From: Sipunculus nudus
Lineage: Eukaryota > Annelida > Sipuncula > Golfingiida > Sipunculidae
Assembly: GCA_026874595.1 (NCBI GenBank)
Contig: CM049313.1
Location: 77,634,659 to 77,698,658 of the forward strand
DNA: 64,000 nucleotides
Direction: 5' to 3'
Every line of letters starts with the position of its first letter. The first letter of the stretch is position 1. Below are positions 24,360 through 34,661 of the stretch, in pieces. Made by a program: the position numbers and the translations under genes. The notes under the pieces are model-generated. The model did not search any database. It was not told the origin of the DNA and saw nothing but the letters and a program-made list of their open reading frames with translations.

Positions 24360-25990
24360 TCTCATTTACAAGACAGTTGTCGCCACCTTCATTGACTTTT
24401 GCACAGTGTATGCGCCTGCTTATTTCTACAGAGGAATTTGATACATTAGCCTAAAATTTGGCATGTTTATACATATCAGGTAGCTTTATAGTGTACAAGA
24501 CTGGTGGCTCCACCTACAATAATTTTTGCACAGTGTCCCTGCTTATTTCACAGGAGGGGTTTGACATATGAGTCTGACATTGGGAATATATATATATATA
24601 TATATCTCTTTGTTGTATATAAGACTGGTAGTGCCAGCTACAATCATTGTATCAGCAAAAACAGGGTTTTGCGGATACTATGTTTTCAGTCGGATGCCGA
24701 GCTGCCGCCATCGACACATAGGTTTGCGGAGAACTCCTCCATAACCACTGGGCAGAATTTTTTAAAATTCGGAATTATGATCAGTCACATGTGAACTGCT
24801 GCGCCCTCATTTTTGGTTGACCTCTGACCTTTCCTCTCTGCCCAGCGTCCATTCGTGCATCTGTTTCAACACATAAACCCACATATCTCGGGAACCGTTT
24901 GACCGATAAGGCTAAAGATTTTGCACAAATGTAGCCCTTGGAAAGCTTTATAATATACACTAAAATGGTGGCGCCACCTGCAACTTTTTTTGCACAGCTT
25001 CCATTTGTTCATCTGCCTTAGGATAAAAACACTCATATCTCTGCATTGGTTGGACTTATCCACCTGAAATTTTGCATGTGTATACATCTTGGACAGCTTT
25101 CTTGATTTTATGACAGGTGGTGCCACCTACATTCACTTTTAAGCTGCAGACATCCAAGCTCATATCTCAGGAACCATTTGACCAATTGGGCAAAAATTTT
25201 GCTTGTTTATAGATCTCACATAGCTCTTTATCATACGCAAAACTGGTGGCGCCACCTGCAATCAATTTTGCACAGCGTCCGTCTGTTTGTTTGCCATGGG
25301 ATAAAATCACTCATATCTCGGCAGTGGTTTGACATATCTGCCTAAAATTTTGCAGGTTTATACATCTTGGATAGCTTTCTGGATTTTGTGGCAGGTGGCG
25401 ATACCTACATTTATGTATACGCTGCAGACATTCAGGCTTATATCTCGGGACTGGTTTGACATATCCCCCAGAAATTTTGCATGTATATAGATCTTACATA
25501 GCTCTTAAACATACACAAAATTGGTGGTGCCACCTGCTACCATTTTTGCACAGCATCCGTCTGTTTGTCTGCCATGGGCTAAAATCACTCATATCTCAGA
25601 AATGGTTTGACTTATCTGCCTAAAATTTTGCATGTTTATACATCTTGGATAGCTTTCTAAAATTTTTTTGGCAGGTGGCACCACCTACATTTATGTATAT
25701 GCTGCAGACATTCAGGCTTATATCTCAGGACTGGTTTGACATATCCCCCTGAAATTTTGCATGTGTATAGATCTCACATATCTTTTAATCATACACAAAA
25801 TTGGTGGCACCACCTGCCACCATATTTGCACAGCGTCCGTCTGTCTGCCGTGGGCTAAAGTCACTCATATCTCAGTAGTGGTTTGACTTATTTACCTAAA
25901 ATTTTGCATGTTTATACATCTTGGACAGTTTTCTGGATTTTGTGGTAGGTGGCGCAACCTACATACACATTTCGGCCGTAGACATCCAGG
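24360..25990. repeat. 278-bp tandem array (two 140-bp half-units) with GGTGGCGCCACC-type palindromes
   Basis: Full units are marked by AAAATTGGTGGCGCCACCTG-like sequence at 24967, 25243, 25523 and 25801. Half-units with AGGTGG.GCCACCTACATT are at 25108, 25394, 25674 and 25944. Shared phrases are ACTCATATCTC, GGTTTGAC and AAATTTTGCATGTTTATA. A short (AT)n run is near 24586-24607. At 24637 the array contains TTGTATCAGC...GCGGATACTATGTTTTCA, which resembles the 5' end of the Helitron-like element at 9934, so the array may lie inside another such element. I could not find its 3' end. Confidence 0.85.
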
Positions 25991-26402
25991 CTATTATGCA
26001 ACACACCTCACTCTATTTCCCCTTGCCACTCAATCCATGCCTCACTTCACCTTTCCCACTCTGATTTTGGTGGATACACATCGTCGCTTGTTGACTACCC
26101 ATATTCTAGTTTTTGTGTTGTGTGCACCCATGCCAGAATTGCAGCAGTGATGTTTGTTTAATTGTTTCTTGTTCTAAGTGTTTAGTACTTGCATTGTTCA
26201 TATACATGTTACACATGTTCTTGAAAAGTAATGGTCCAGCATTGAAGCATTAGACCTGGTGTAATCTCATTGCACAGGTTCGCATTAGGCCTGTAGGCCT
26301 TGTTCATGGTTATTAGAAACCTTATATATGGTTCTTCATTATATTCGTTTTTATACTGATCTAAATAACAAAAGACACATTATAAAATAAATAGCTCTTC
26401 AT
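25991..26402. other. Unassigned spacer before the TTAA element
   Basis: Moderately AT-rich sequence with no recognisable gene, exon or terminal repeat. Together with 27833-27835 it was the insertion site of the TTAA element and the nuclease transposon. Confidence 0.5.
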
Positions 26403-27832
26403 TTAACACATTCACTGCCAAGCCCATGTTCACCCCCAGTGCCAGGGCCATACACATGGACTCTAACAGCCCTGAGAGCTGCAGTGGTACCAAGACTAGG
26501 TGCTAATTACCCGATAAGATGGTGTGACTTCGGATAACACAGGGGCAATAAAACTCGGGGGAGGTGTGAAGTTGGGCACTAAGCCAAATGACCGCGACAA
26601 TAGTCAAAGCATGGCCCCGGAGGACTGGTCTCATAGTGTCTACGTTGACACCAGCATAAAGCTTACAACTGATTCAAATAAAGATCTATATTTATTGTAA
26701 ATGATGAACTAAATGAAAATGTGTATGTTGGCGCGAATGCTGAATCGGGAAGAGTCAAATGACTGACAAATATAGGCCTATATACATTGATGTAATGTTA
26801 CCATAAACACACATTGCAATAACAGACCTGGAATGGTACAGTGGTTAGAACAGGTGGTCTGTTTGTGAAATATAACCAACCGCGTAAGTTCAAACCTGCA
26901 CGGTATGATTTTTTTTTTTTCTACAAACATGCAGTTTTAGCTCAATCATACATTTTTACACTTTTATAACGAACACAGCGATTTATCCGATCAATATAAT
27001 TAAAAAATATATATATATAATTTTACATTTCACATATAATTTTCAAACATTGATTGTTTATATATACCGACATGCTTGAGCCTTGAAGAGCAACTGACCT
27101 CGTCATTGTAACAGTCACACGAAACACAGAGATTATTTCTGTATTGCAATTTACGAGCACTTGTTTGTGAAGTTACTAATATATGCATATATCTATATAT
27201 AAGTAAATAAGGAACAAGAAATAAGCCGACAGAATCATTTGCAGCCACGTTCTGATTACACTGCCGATCTGTGTGTCAATCATGTGGCACGCGCCCTTTG
27301 TTCTTGATTGCGCAATACCCAGTCCTCGCGAGGCAATAAACCTGAACGACCTGACGCCTCGCTATCTCGAGTTCACGCCTAAGGTGCGATCTATTACACC
27401 TCGGCCTCCCAACCGGGTCTGTCGTAAATAAGTGGCCAAAACATGTTCTAATATTAAACTAGCTACATATTTTTACGATCCTCCTTTTTGTTTGATTCAA
27501 AGTAGTATTCTTACAATGAATCGACTTCAAACTGAAGTGCATCCTAAAGTTATTTCACGGCAATGGACCGGAGCCGTGGATTTTGTCACCATCTACACAC
27601 CTTTCCTCTTTGCACTGTTGCAGCGCACTGTTGAATAACAAATAATTCATTTTCATTCTGCGAGACTATTTTATAAAAGGTCTACTACTCATCAGCAAAG
27701 AATTTATTGATTAATTTATGAGAATTCTTGCTAAAAATGGCTTATAAATTAATGACGTGTATACACGTGCCTGGCACTGGGGAAATCAGAATAAATGACG
27801 AGTATACACTTCACTGGCAGCGAATGTGTTAA
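26403..27832. mobile_element. piggyBac-like non-autonomous element with TTAA duplication
   Basis: TTAA at 26403-26406 is followed by CACATTCACTGCCA. TTAA at 27829-27832 is preceded by TGGCAGCGAATGTG, the inverse of the left terminus with one mismatch. A TTAA duplication with such termini is the usual signature of piggyBac-type elements. The 1.43-kb interior encodes no transposase, so it would be a passenger needing an enzyme in trans. A tRNA-like internal promoter is present near 26828. The element ends only three bases before the target duplication of the nuclease transposon at 27836. Confidence 0.8.
26828..26913 (+). other. tRNA-like segment (A-box and weak B-box)
   Basis: The sequence TGGTACAGTGGTTAGAACA matches a tRNA D-arm/A-box, and AAGTTCAAACCTGC lies about 40 bases downstream like a B-box. 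A proper acceptor stem and T-stem do not form, so it is not a functional tRNA gene. It could be a decayed tRNA or the head of a SINE captured inside the TTAA element. Confidence 0.35.
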
Positions 27833-27845
27833 ATGCCCGTATATT

Positions 27846-28215
27846 CCCTACTCTTTTGCCGGCTGTTGTCATATACCCATTAGTCAAGCAGATCCGTGCA
27901 GAAAAGCATAAGCATTGTGGGTTTTGTGGAAAAAGCATGAAATTTGGCACACATATAGAGTTTTCTATACTGAAAAATATTGGATATAGAGCCAATCGCG
28001 AAAATTCAAAATGGCCGCCATTTTCCAAGATGGCGGACATGAGTCATGAAAAATCGCTAATAAATAATTAAAAAAATCAGATTCGATGATATCTGCCTGA
28101 AAATTTGCACTAATGTGGAGATTTTTATAAAGAAGAATACAAGATGTATAAACAATTAAAAAATTCAAAATGGCCGCCATTTTCCAAGATGGTGGACGAA
28201 TTATGAATAATCTCG
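27846..28215 (+). repeat. Left inverted terminal repeat of the nuclease transposon
   Basis: Landmarks AGTCAAGCAGATCCGTG, GTGGGTTTTGTGGAAAAAGC, GAGTTTTCTATACTGAAAAA and GCACTAATGTGGAGATTTT appear here and in inverted order at 34095-34446. I judge similarity at roughly 80-85% by eye. A 12-base insertion relative to the right copy is present near 27898. A further related subrepeat at 28216-28355 lies just inside, so the subterminal region has a period of about 155 bp. Confidence 0.85.
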
Positions 28216-28791
28216 AAAAAATCCGAACAATTTTGGATTTGGTAAAAAAAAATGCATGAAGACTTGCACTTATGTGGAGATTGTAATAAACAAAACAGAA
28301 GCTGCACCTGCAATTGAAAAAGTGGTCGCCATTTTCCAAGATGGCGGACATTGCGCAAAACTATAATTCGATATGCGCGGTTGTACGTATCATCGCTGCA
28401 ACGGCAAATATCGCATACATGTCTTTTACTTACTTATTGAAAGAATTGTATCAAAATAATGTACATGTATCTAATAGACAATGTACCTGTCAATCGTAAA
28501 GAGCACGAAATACTCCTAACTATAAATAATTATTCTAATTCCATTTTGATATTATTTTCATGAAGGAAATAGTGTAATTTGAAGTACATCAGAATTTGGG
28601 TGTAAAATGTTAGCGTTGACTTGGTACGTACGTATGTGTGTTTATGTTATGAATGAAAGTTTATGACAAGGTATGTTTTAATTCAGTTCTAAAATACCCC
28701 ACATTTAATTCTATGTTTGCAAGTATTTTTAAGCACAGTCAAAGTACAGAGAATACATGTCTGACATGTAACATTTCCAGAAGTATTCACT

Positions 28792-29346
28792 ATGTCTGAG
28801 GCACAATCCAATGTTGAAGCTGCATCGGCAGATTCTTCCACCTGCCAGTTGGAATGGGACAAGTGCGTTATATGTCAACAAAATACATCAGAGGTACTTC
28901 AGTGTCCAATGGACTCAAAACGTACAGACATCGATGCAGGACTTGGATACAGCACACTGTTGAACAATGTCAGACGTTTTCATGAACTTGGTTGTTTACC
29001 AGTAAAACCGAAATTTGACGTTTCAAAAATTGAACTAGGCACATTAGTTGAGACCTTCAAAGAAAAACAGGCGAAACTGCACAAGACATGTAACACCGTC
29101 TCCAATAAAACAAAGCTACTTCGAGCTGAGAGAAGAAAATCCACTGAAACCGAAAGTGAAGCCAGCAGCATTACCAAGAAATGTACCCGGAAGGCGTGTA
29201 GTACTGTTGCTGCCGGTCCAGAGGGTGCCTGCTTTTTCTGTGATGACACGTCCGGGGACCTGCACAAAGTGGCAACGTTTCGCCTCGATCAACGTGTCAG
29301 AAAGTATGCGTCTATGTTAGAAGCTATCTTAGTGCCGCTGATATGA
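28792..29346 (+). pseudogene. Nuclease-transposon protein, N-terminal zinc-binding fragment
   Basis: This open segment begins MSEAQSNVEAASADSS after ATTCACTATG, a plausible start; no earlier in-frame Met extends the similarity. Two Cys/His modules are visible: CVICQQNTSEVLQCP with LHKTC downstream (residues about 25-100), and CFFCDDTSGDLHK (about 147-160). The HxxxC partner of the second module falls in the next segment. Paired CxxC...H/C modules suggest nucleic-acid or protein binding. A single-base frameshift near 29325 moves the protein to the frame used from 29343, where it continues as AADMIAQDAVYHISC. Confidence 0.7.
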
Positions 29347-30529
29347 TCGCACAGGATGCGGTATACCACATCAGCTGTCTGTGCACATTATATAAGAAAG
29401 CTGACAGAATGCAGTCCAGTAAAGACGAGAGCAGCAAAGAGAGAAGACTTCATGGTATAGTTCTAGCAGAACTGCTGTCATACATAGAAGATACGAAGCT
29501 TGACAATACAACGGAGACCAACGTATTCAAGTTAGCGGACCTCGGTAAGATGTACACATCCCGCTTTGAACAACTGGGTGGTGCTATGAAAACTCGACTC
29601 CATACCACTGAGCTCAAGAATAGAATCCTGGCACATTTTGAGGATATGGAAGCCCACAGACAAGGTCGTGATGTCTATCTTGCTTTCAAGGATGACGTTG
29701 GCTTTGCACTAAAGATGGCCTTTGAAAAAGATTATGATGACGAAGCAATCACCCTCAGCCAGGCAGCAAAAATTGTGCGTAAAGATATGCTCGACGCCAA
29801 CAAAACAGTATTCAGTGGTACATTTGACAGTCAGTGTCAAGAAACAGCTGTGCCACAATCCCTTGTAACCCTGATTGCAATGATCTTAGGTGGGCCAAAT
29901 ATTGTGACACAATCTGAAAACGTGGTCGAGACACAGGCAGTCCTTACCATAGCACAGTTGCTACAGTACAACTGCACCATTCGTCGGCGTGAAGGATCTA
30001 CTGCCTCTTACCATAGCCGGAATCGTGAGCCTCCAGTAGCAGTATACGTTGGAATGTTGCTGCATGCAGAAACCAGGACACGGGGACTTATTGACAATAT
30101 GCATTCTCTAGGAATTCGGTCTCCTACGATCGTGTATTGGCTCTGTCCACTGACATGGGAAGCGCTGTCTGAGATAGATTTGAGGAAGAGCAAGTCGTTT
30201 GTCCCGCTATACTTAGAACAGATCTCTTCACAACCGCGGCCGTCGACAATATTGACCATAATCCGAGTTCAAACACATCTCAGGGATCCCTACATGGTAC
30301 AGGTATATCCATATTCCAACACACTGATCTTGGTTCCAAGGGCAAGGAGCGCACACAGGTGATCCTGAATCCCGACGGTACGCGTCGTAAGTCAATCGCG
30401 CCACTCCCTGAAAGTTATACATGTGTCCCACCAGCGTCACTTCGAGAGAAGGAGCCCACAGTACCAAACGTCAACACCCCACTGATAGGAGCATGTACAA
30501 CAATACCTGGAGCCATCCAAGAACAATAA
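29343..30529 (+). pseudogene. Nuclease-transposon protein, second segment
   Basis: After the frameshift the protein reads AQDAVYHISCLCTLYKKADR and then an alpha-helical region with no domain I can name. At about 30118 a one-base loss shifts the frame again; the continuation VSYDRVLALSTDMGSAV meets a TGA at 30170-30172, probably a mutated Cys codon. It then reads on openly through VDNIDHNPSSNTSQGSLHGT to the TAA at 30527-30529. The stretch 30530-30860 does not continue the protein and is either an intron (donor-like GTTTGT near 30532) or an insertion. Confidence 0.65.
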
Positions 30530-30861
30530 AGGTTTGTGTTGTGCTACTGACGCAGAGTATGATGAAATACATATTCATATACATGGATGTATATAGTAGC
30601 CTAGACCTAGCGAGTAGATTAAACTACCATAGTTCGTACTTCGTACTATGTAGGTGTGTGTATGCAATAGCAGTAGATTTAGGGAAGTTCATAAAAGTAA
30701 TAGAATGCTCATAACCCTGCTTTGCTATTGGTGTTAGCATAGATGGCAGCGCACAAATTGTAATACATGTAGTGGTGGTGGATTACTATTACATAACTTG
30801 TCCTAACGTTTCTTTTATGGTGGCTCAATCATGTAAAACAAATCCATGAAGATGACAAGGA

Positions 30862-32231
30862 GCCAGACAGTCATGGGCAGCATTCCACGCAAGCAATGTG
30901 ATAGAAGAAGTATCGCCAACCGACATTAATGCATTGTTGCCACTGTTTCAGGATCAAGCTCACTCACCTGCAATGATTAAACACTCAATGAATATCGTTA
31001 AACAAAATGTAAATTTGCTCAATCCTGGCCAGATTCCTGTTGTAGTTTTTGATCAACCACTGTATGCCTTAGCAAAGTTTGTACAGTGGAACTGGCCAGA
31101 CACACACGGTGAGAGTCATTTTGCAGTGATGCTTGGTGGTTTACATACAGCATTTAGCACACTTGGTGATTGGATGGAGGGCAGTGGATGGACCGCTGCT
31201 CTCACGGAGGCAAATATTGCAAATCCAGGTACAGCTGACTCTTTCTTGAAGGCGACACACGTATCACGAACCAGACATGGGCACCAGGTGACCGCTTGTT
31301 GTCTGCATATCCTTATGCAAAAGGCTTACGTTCAACATATAGAGGGCCTTTCCGACAATGAAGACCTACCCACTTTCGATGCCTGGAAAGCCACGATGAT
31401 ATCGGAGCATCCTCAGTTCCAGTACTGGTCGTTAACTCTAGATTTTGAGTTGGCTATTCTCAACTTTGTGCAGTCTATTCGACAGGGAAACTTTCAGCTG
31501 AACATTGACGCTTTGGTGAAGCTGATGCCATGGTTCTGTGCCTTGGACCACGTGAACTATGCACGCTGGGTCCCAGTTCATATTCGGGATATGCTGGCCC
31601 TCCAAGAAACACATCCTGATGTGGCTGCACACTTCAAACAAGGCCATTTTGCTGTGACGAAGTCCCTGAAGACTTTCTCTGCAATTTCCATAGATCACGC
31701 TCACGAACAAAATAACAAACTCGTGAAGGGTGATGGAGGCGCAATTGGCTTAACGGATATTCGTCGGCACTTCGTCGCTGGATGGTTTCTGGCCCGGAAA
31801 TTTCTCGTGTCATACACGAATTTGAAGCATCTCAGGAACTGATCAAAGTGAACCAAAGTAAAGGTCCTAATATCCTGCATCATGAGCAGACAAAAGGGGT
31901 ACAGAAAACCTTCAAGAAGCAAGTCTCTGATTTGTGCACTACTATTGAGAAGATAGGAAATCCATTCCTCGAACAGAGCAAAGACTTGCTTGTTCTAGAT
32001 AGTAGAGATATCCTTGATAAGCAGGTGGCAGCAACTGTCAAAAACATCGAAAGTATTGGGCAAGATCAATAACAGCAGTTCGTCCAAGCCAGGCTAGGCA
32101 CATCAGAAGCAAGAACAAGAACACTCTTCGACCTAATTCGCAAAAACAAGTTACCATTGTTCAGTCGACCACCAGTGAAAGAGTTGTCCAAAGAAAAAAC
32201 AACAGATATGTTCTCTGAAGCAGAATTGTTC
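30862..32231 (+). pseudogene. Nuclease-transposon protein, middle segment
   Basis: Reading resumes before the Met at 30898 with SWAAFHASNVIEEVSPTD, and runs to HAHEQNNKLVKGDGGAIGLT. Features include the highly patterned WNWPDTHGESHFAVMLGGLH. A frameshift at about 31762 continues as LRRWMVSGPEISRVIHEFEA. A TAA at 32070-32072 interrupts IGQDQ|QQFVQARL, after which the same frame is open again through SRPPVKELSKEKT. The end is a 7-bp tandem duplication ATTGTTC at 32225-32238 that shifts the frame into the nuclease segment. I do not recognise an enzymatic domain here. Confidence 0.65.
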
Positions 32232-32232
32232 A

Positions 32233-33718
32233 TTGTTCTCACAGCTGTATGTTTCCTGCCAGGTGCGCTGTGGAGACCTTGAAGAATTTTTTAAACACGA
32301 AAATCAGTCTAGTCCGTCATCGTTGTCACAATTTGGAGAAATCAGGTCAGGAACGAAGTCAACCTTGGTATCATGCATTGAGAAGGGGTTAGCAAACACA
32401 GACGTGAGACCAGAAGTTGATGCTATACTCCTCGACGGTGCAGCTCTAGTCAACATGCTAAAGCCTGGTGTTTGCAAGACTTTCCTGCGCTATGCGAAAG
32501 ATGTATTCTTGAAATACATCAGGTCACAACTGCAAGAAGTCAAAAGAATCGACCTCATTTGGGATGAGTATCTGCCAAATAGCCTGAAATCGACAACAAG
32601 AAGCAGAAGTGGAAAGGGTATTAGGAGACGTGTAACTCCGGAAAGTAAGCTGCCTGGCAACTGGGAAGCATTTCTCAGACTTGACGAGTACAAGAAAGAA
32701 CTATTTAAGTTCTTGGCAGAGCAAGCCATGACGGTTATTTCTGCTGGAAAAGAAGTTGTATCAAGTCATGGTGGCAACGCTCTCAGCACTTCACAACGTA
32801 GCCTCAGTGAAATGTCTCCATGCACGCAGGAAGAGGCCGATACGCGTCTTCTGCTTCATGCCGCAGATTTTGCCAGGCAGGGTTGTACCCGACTGATGAT
32901 TCGCACAGTCGACACAGATGTCCTCGTGATAGCAGCAGCTGTTTTCCATCATTTAAATCTACAAGGTGTAGCTGAATTGTGGGTAGCATTCGGCACTGGG
33001 AAATCATTTCGCTATATTGCTGTGCATGCTATTGTTACGTCGTTGGGCCAAGAGAAAGCCAGCGCTCTGCCCGTCTTCCATGCAATTATTGGCTCGGATC
33101 AAACTTCCTTCTTTGCTGGTATAGGAAAGGCCACTGCATGGGAAACGTGGAATATCTACAACGACGTCACTAAAGCTTTCATTGCTCTCAACACAGCCCC
33201 AGACATTCAGGCTATAATAGAGAACATGCCTGTTTTGGAGCGATTTGTTGTTCTAATGTATGACCGAACCAGCACCTGCATGAGCGTTAATATAGGGAGC
33301 ACGAAAGGCATTGTTCACCAAAAAGGGAAGAGCCATGGATGCTATTCCACCCACTGCTGCAGCACTACTGCAACATACCAAACGTGTAGCATATCAGGCT
33401 GGATATATCTGGGGACAGGCCTTGTCTTCAACAGTGGAACTGCCTTGTCCGAGTGAGTGGGGTTGGAAAAAATCCCCCAATCAATCCTGGAAACCTGAAT
33501 GGACAACACTTCCTGAAGCATCAAAGTCTTGTCTTCAGCTCACAAAATGCGGATGCAAAGTGCAGAATGGTTGTAGAGGAAGATGTAAATGTGTCAAAGC
33601 AAACCTGAGATGCACAGCGCTCTGTGCTCGCGGTGGCGATTGTGAGCGCTCAGCAAAACTTTATAGTGGCTCCCAATCTAGTGTATGTACATCTGCGCTA
33701 CCCAATGTATGTATGTAG
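32233..33718 (+). pseudogene. XPG/FEN1-like (PIN-fold) nuclease domain plus CXC-like cysteine-rich tail
   Basis: The open segment 32233-33456 has the order expected of an XPG/FEN1 nuclease. EVDAILLDGAAL (about 61-72) and RIDLIWDEYLPNSLK (about 105-119) resemble the N-region acidic residues and the Lys/Arg that follow. EEADTRLLLHAAD (about 200-212) and TVDTDVLVIA (about 225-234) resemble the I-region acids. IIGSDQTSFFAGIGK (about 285-299) resembles the GxD...GIGxxxA helix-turn-helix. A frameshift near 33296 continues as GRAMDAIPPTAAALLQHTKR, then PSEWGWKK, and a tail CGCKVQNGCRGRCKC with LRCTALCARGGDC, like a CXC zinc-binding domain. Catalytic activity is inferred from motifs only, and this copy is broken. 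Confidence 0.7.
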
Positions 33719-34094
33719 CAAAAGCAAAAGAACACTGACATTTTGACATCCTTCTTGCTTCTAATCACTTAACTGTCTTCTGGTTATTTTTTATCATTGG
33801 CAACAAAACAAAATAGTTCTAAAGTAATAAAAAATAAAAATAAATAAAATATATCACAATCCACTTATCATTTTATGCATTCCATTTTCAAAAGAAACTT
33901 AACACTTACCTGTCTCACCTTGCAAATATCCAGTCGTCTTCGGCTGTACATTCCACTGCTTGCAGCCAGCGTTGTCCTCGGATGTACATTACACTATCTT
34001 GCATGTCTTAATGTAACTAAAATCACCTCTATATAGCTTTTGTTTTCACAGCGATGTGATGTTGGGATATTACTCAAGTGATAGGGCCTATAGC

Positions 34095-34446
34095 TATATT
34101 TGCCATAATTCGTGTCCGCCATCTTGGAAAATTTTGTATTTTTTTCAATTGTTTACACATCATGTATTTTTCTTTATTAAAATCTCCACATTAGTGCAAA
34201 AATTCAGGCATATATCATCAAATCTGAGTTTTTAATTATTTATTAGGGATTTTTTAATGACTCATGTCTGCCATCTTGGAAAAAGGCGGCCATTTTGAAT
34301 TTTTGCGATTGGCTCCATATCTAACATTTTTCAGTATAGAAAACTCTACAAGTGTGCCAAACTTCATGCTTTTTCCACAAAACCCACAATTGTTACACGG
34401 ATCTGCTTGACTACATACAGATATGTCCTTACGATCAGAGTTCATT
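34095..34446 (-). repeat. Right inverted terminal repeat of the nuclease transposon
   Basis: The inverse partner of 27846-28215, sharing the landmarks listed there in reverse order. It carries two of the GCCATCTTGGAAAA motifs (about 34124-34140 and 34270-34295). The outermost 10-15 bases match poorly, so the exact transposon tip is fixed mainly by the flanking CCCGTATATT repeat. Confidence 0.85.
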
Positions 34447-34456
34447 CCCGTATATT

Positions 34457-34661
34457 ATACATTGCAAAACATGCATCTTATTATCCATAAATCTGTCCAT
34501 TAAGTTTACCAAATGTATAAACAGCGTTTAGTCCTAGAACTGTAATGTTGTAACTTTGACTGCTACAGCCCCACGATTGCCAGGCCCCAATTTTCCCTTA
34601 GCATCTTCATTTTCCCGCAAAAATCAAAGAACACGTGCAAGCCAGTCCTCAGGTACAAACA
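34457..34661. other. Unassigned spacer between nuclease transposon and element D
   Basis: This is the right flank of the nuclease transposon's insertion site; by the nesting it should once have been continuous with 26160-26402. No gene is seen. Confidence 0.5.

Larger units (their letters stand above)
27846..34446 (+). mobile_element. 6.6-kb DNA transposon encoding an XPG/FEN1-like nuclease protein
   Basis: The element is delimited by long imperfect inverted termini (27846-28215 and 34095-34446) and by a perfect 10-bp direct repeat, CCCGTATATT, at 27836-27845 and 34447-34456. Between the termini is one decayed gene of more than 1,200 codons (28792-33718). The termini contain repeated GCCGCCATTTTCCAAGATGG motifs. 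No DDE/D transposase, helicase or reverse transcriptase motif is visible, so mobility may depend on the nuclease. Related multi-copy proteins occur in invertebrate and fish genomes as I recall. XPG-like nucleases are known in the Academ superfamily, but I cannot assign this element to it. Confidence 0.75.

Noticed and set aside
26828-26913. Functional tRNA gene
   Set aside because: The A-box is good but acceptor and T-stems do not pair.
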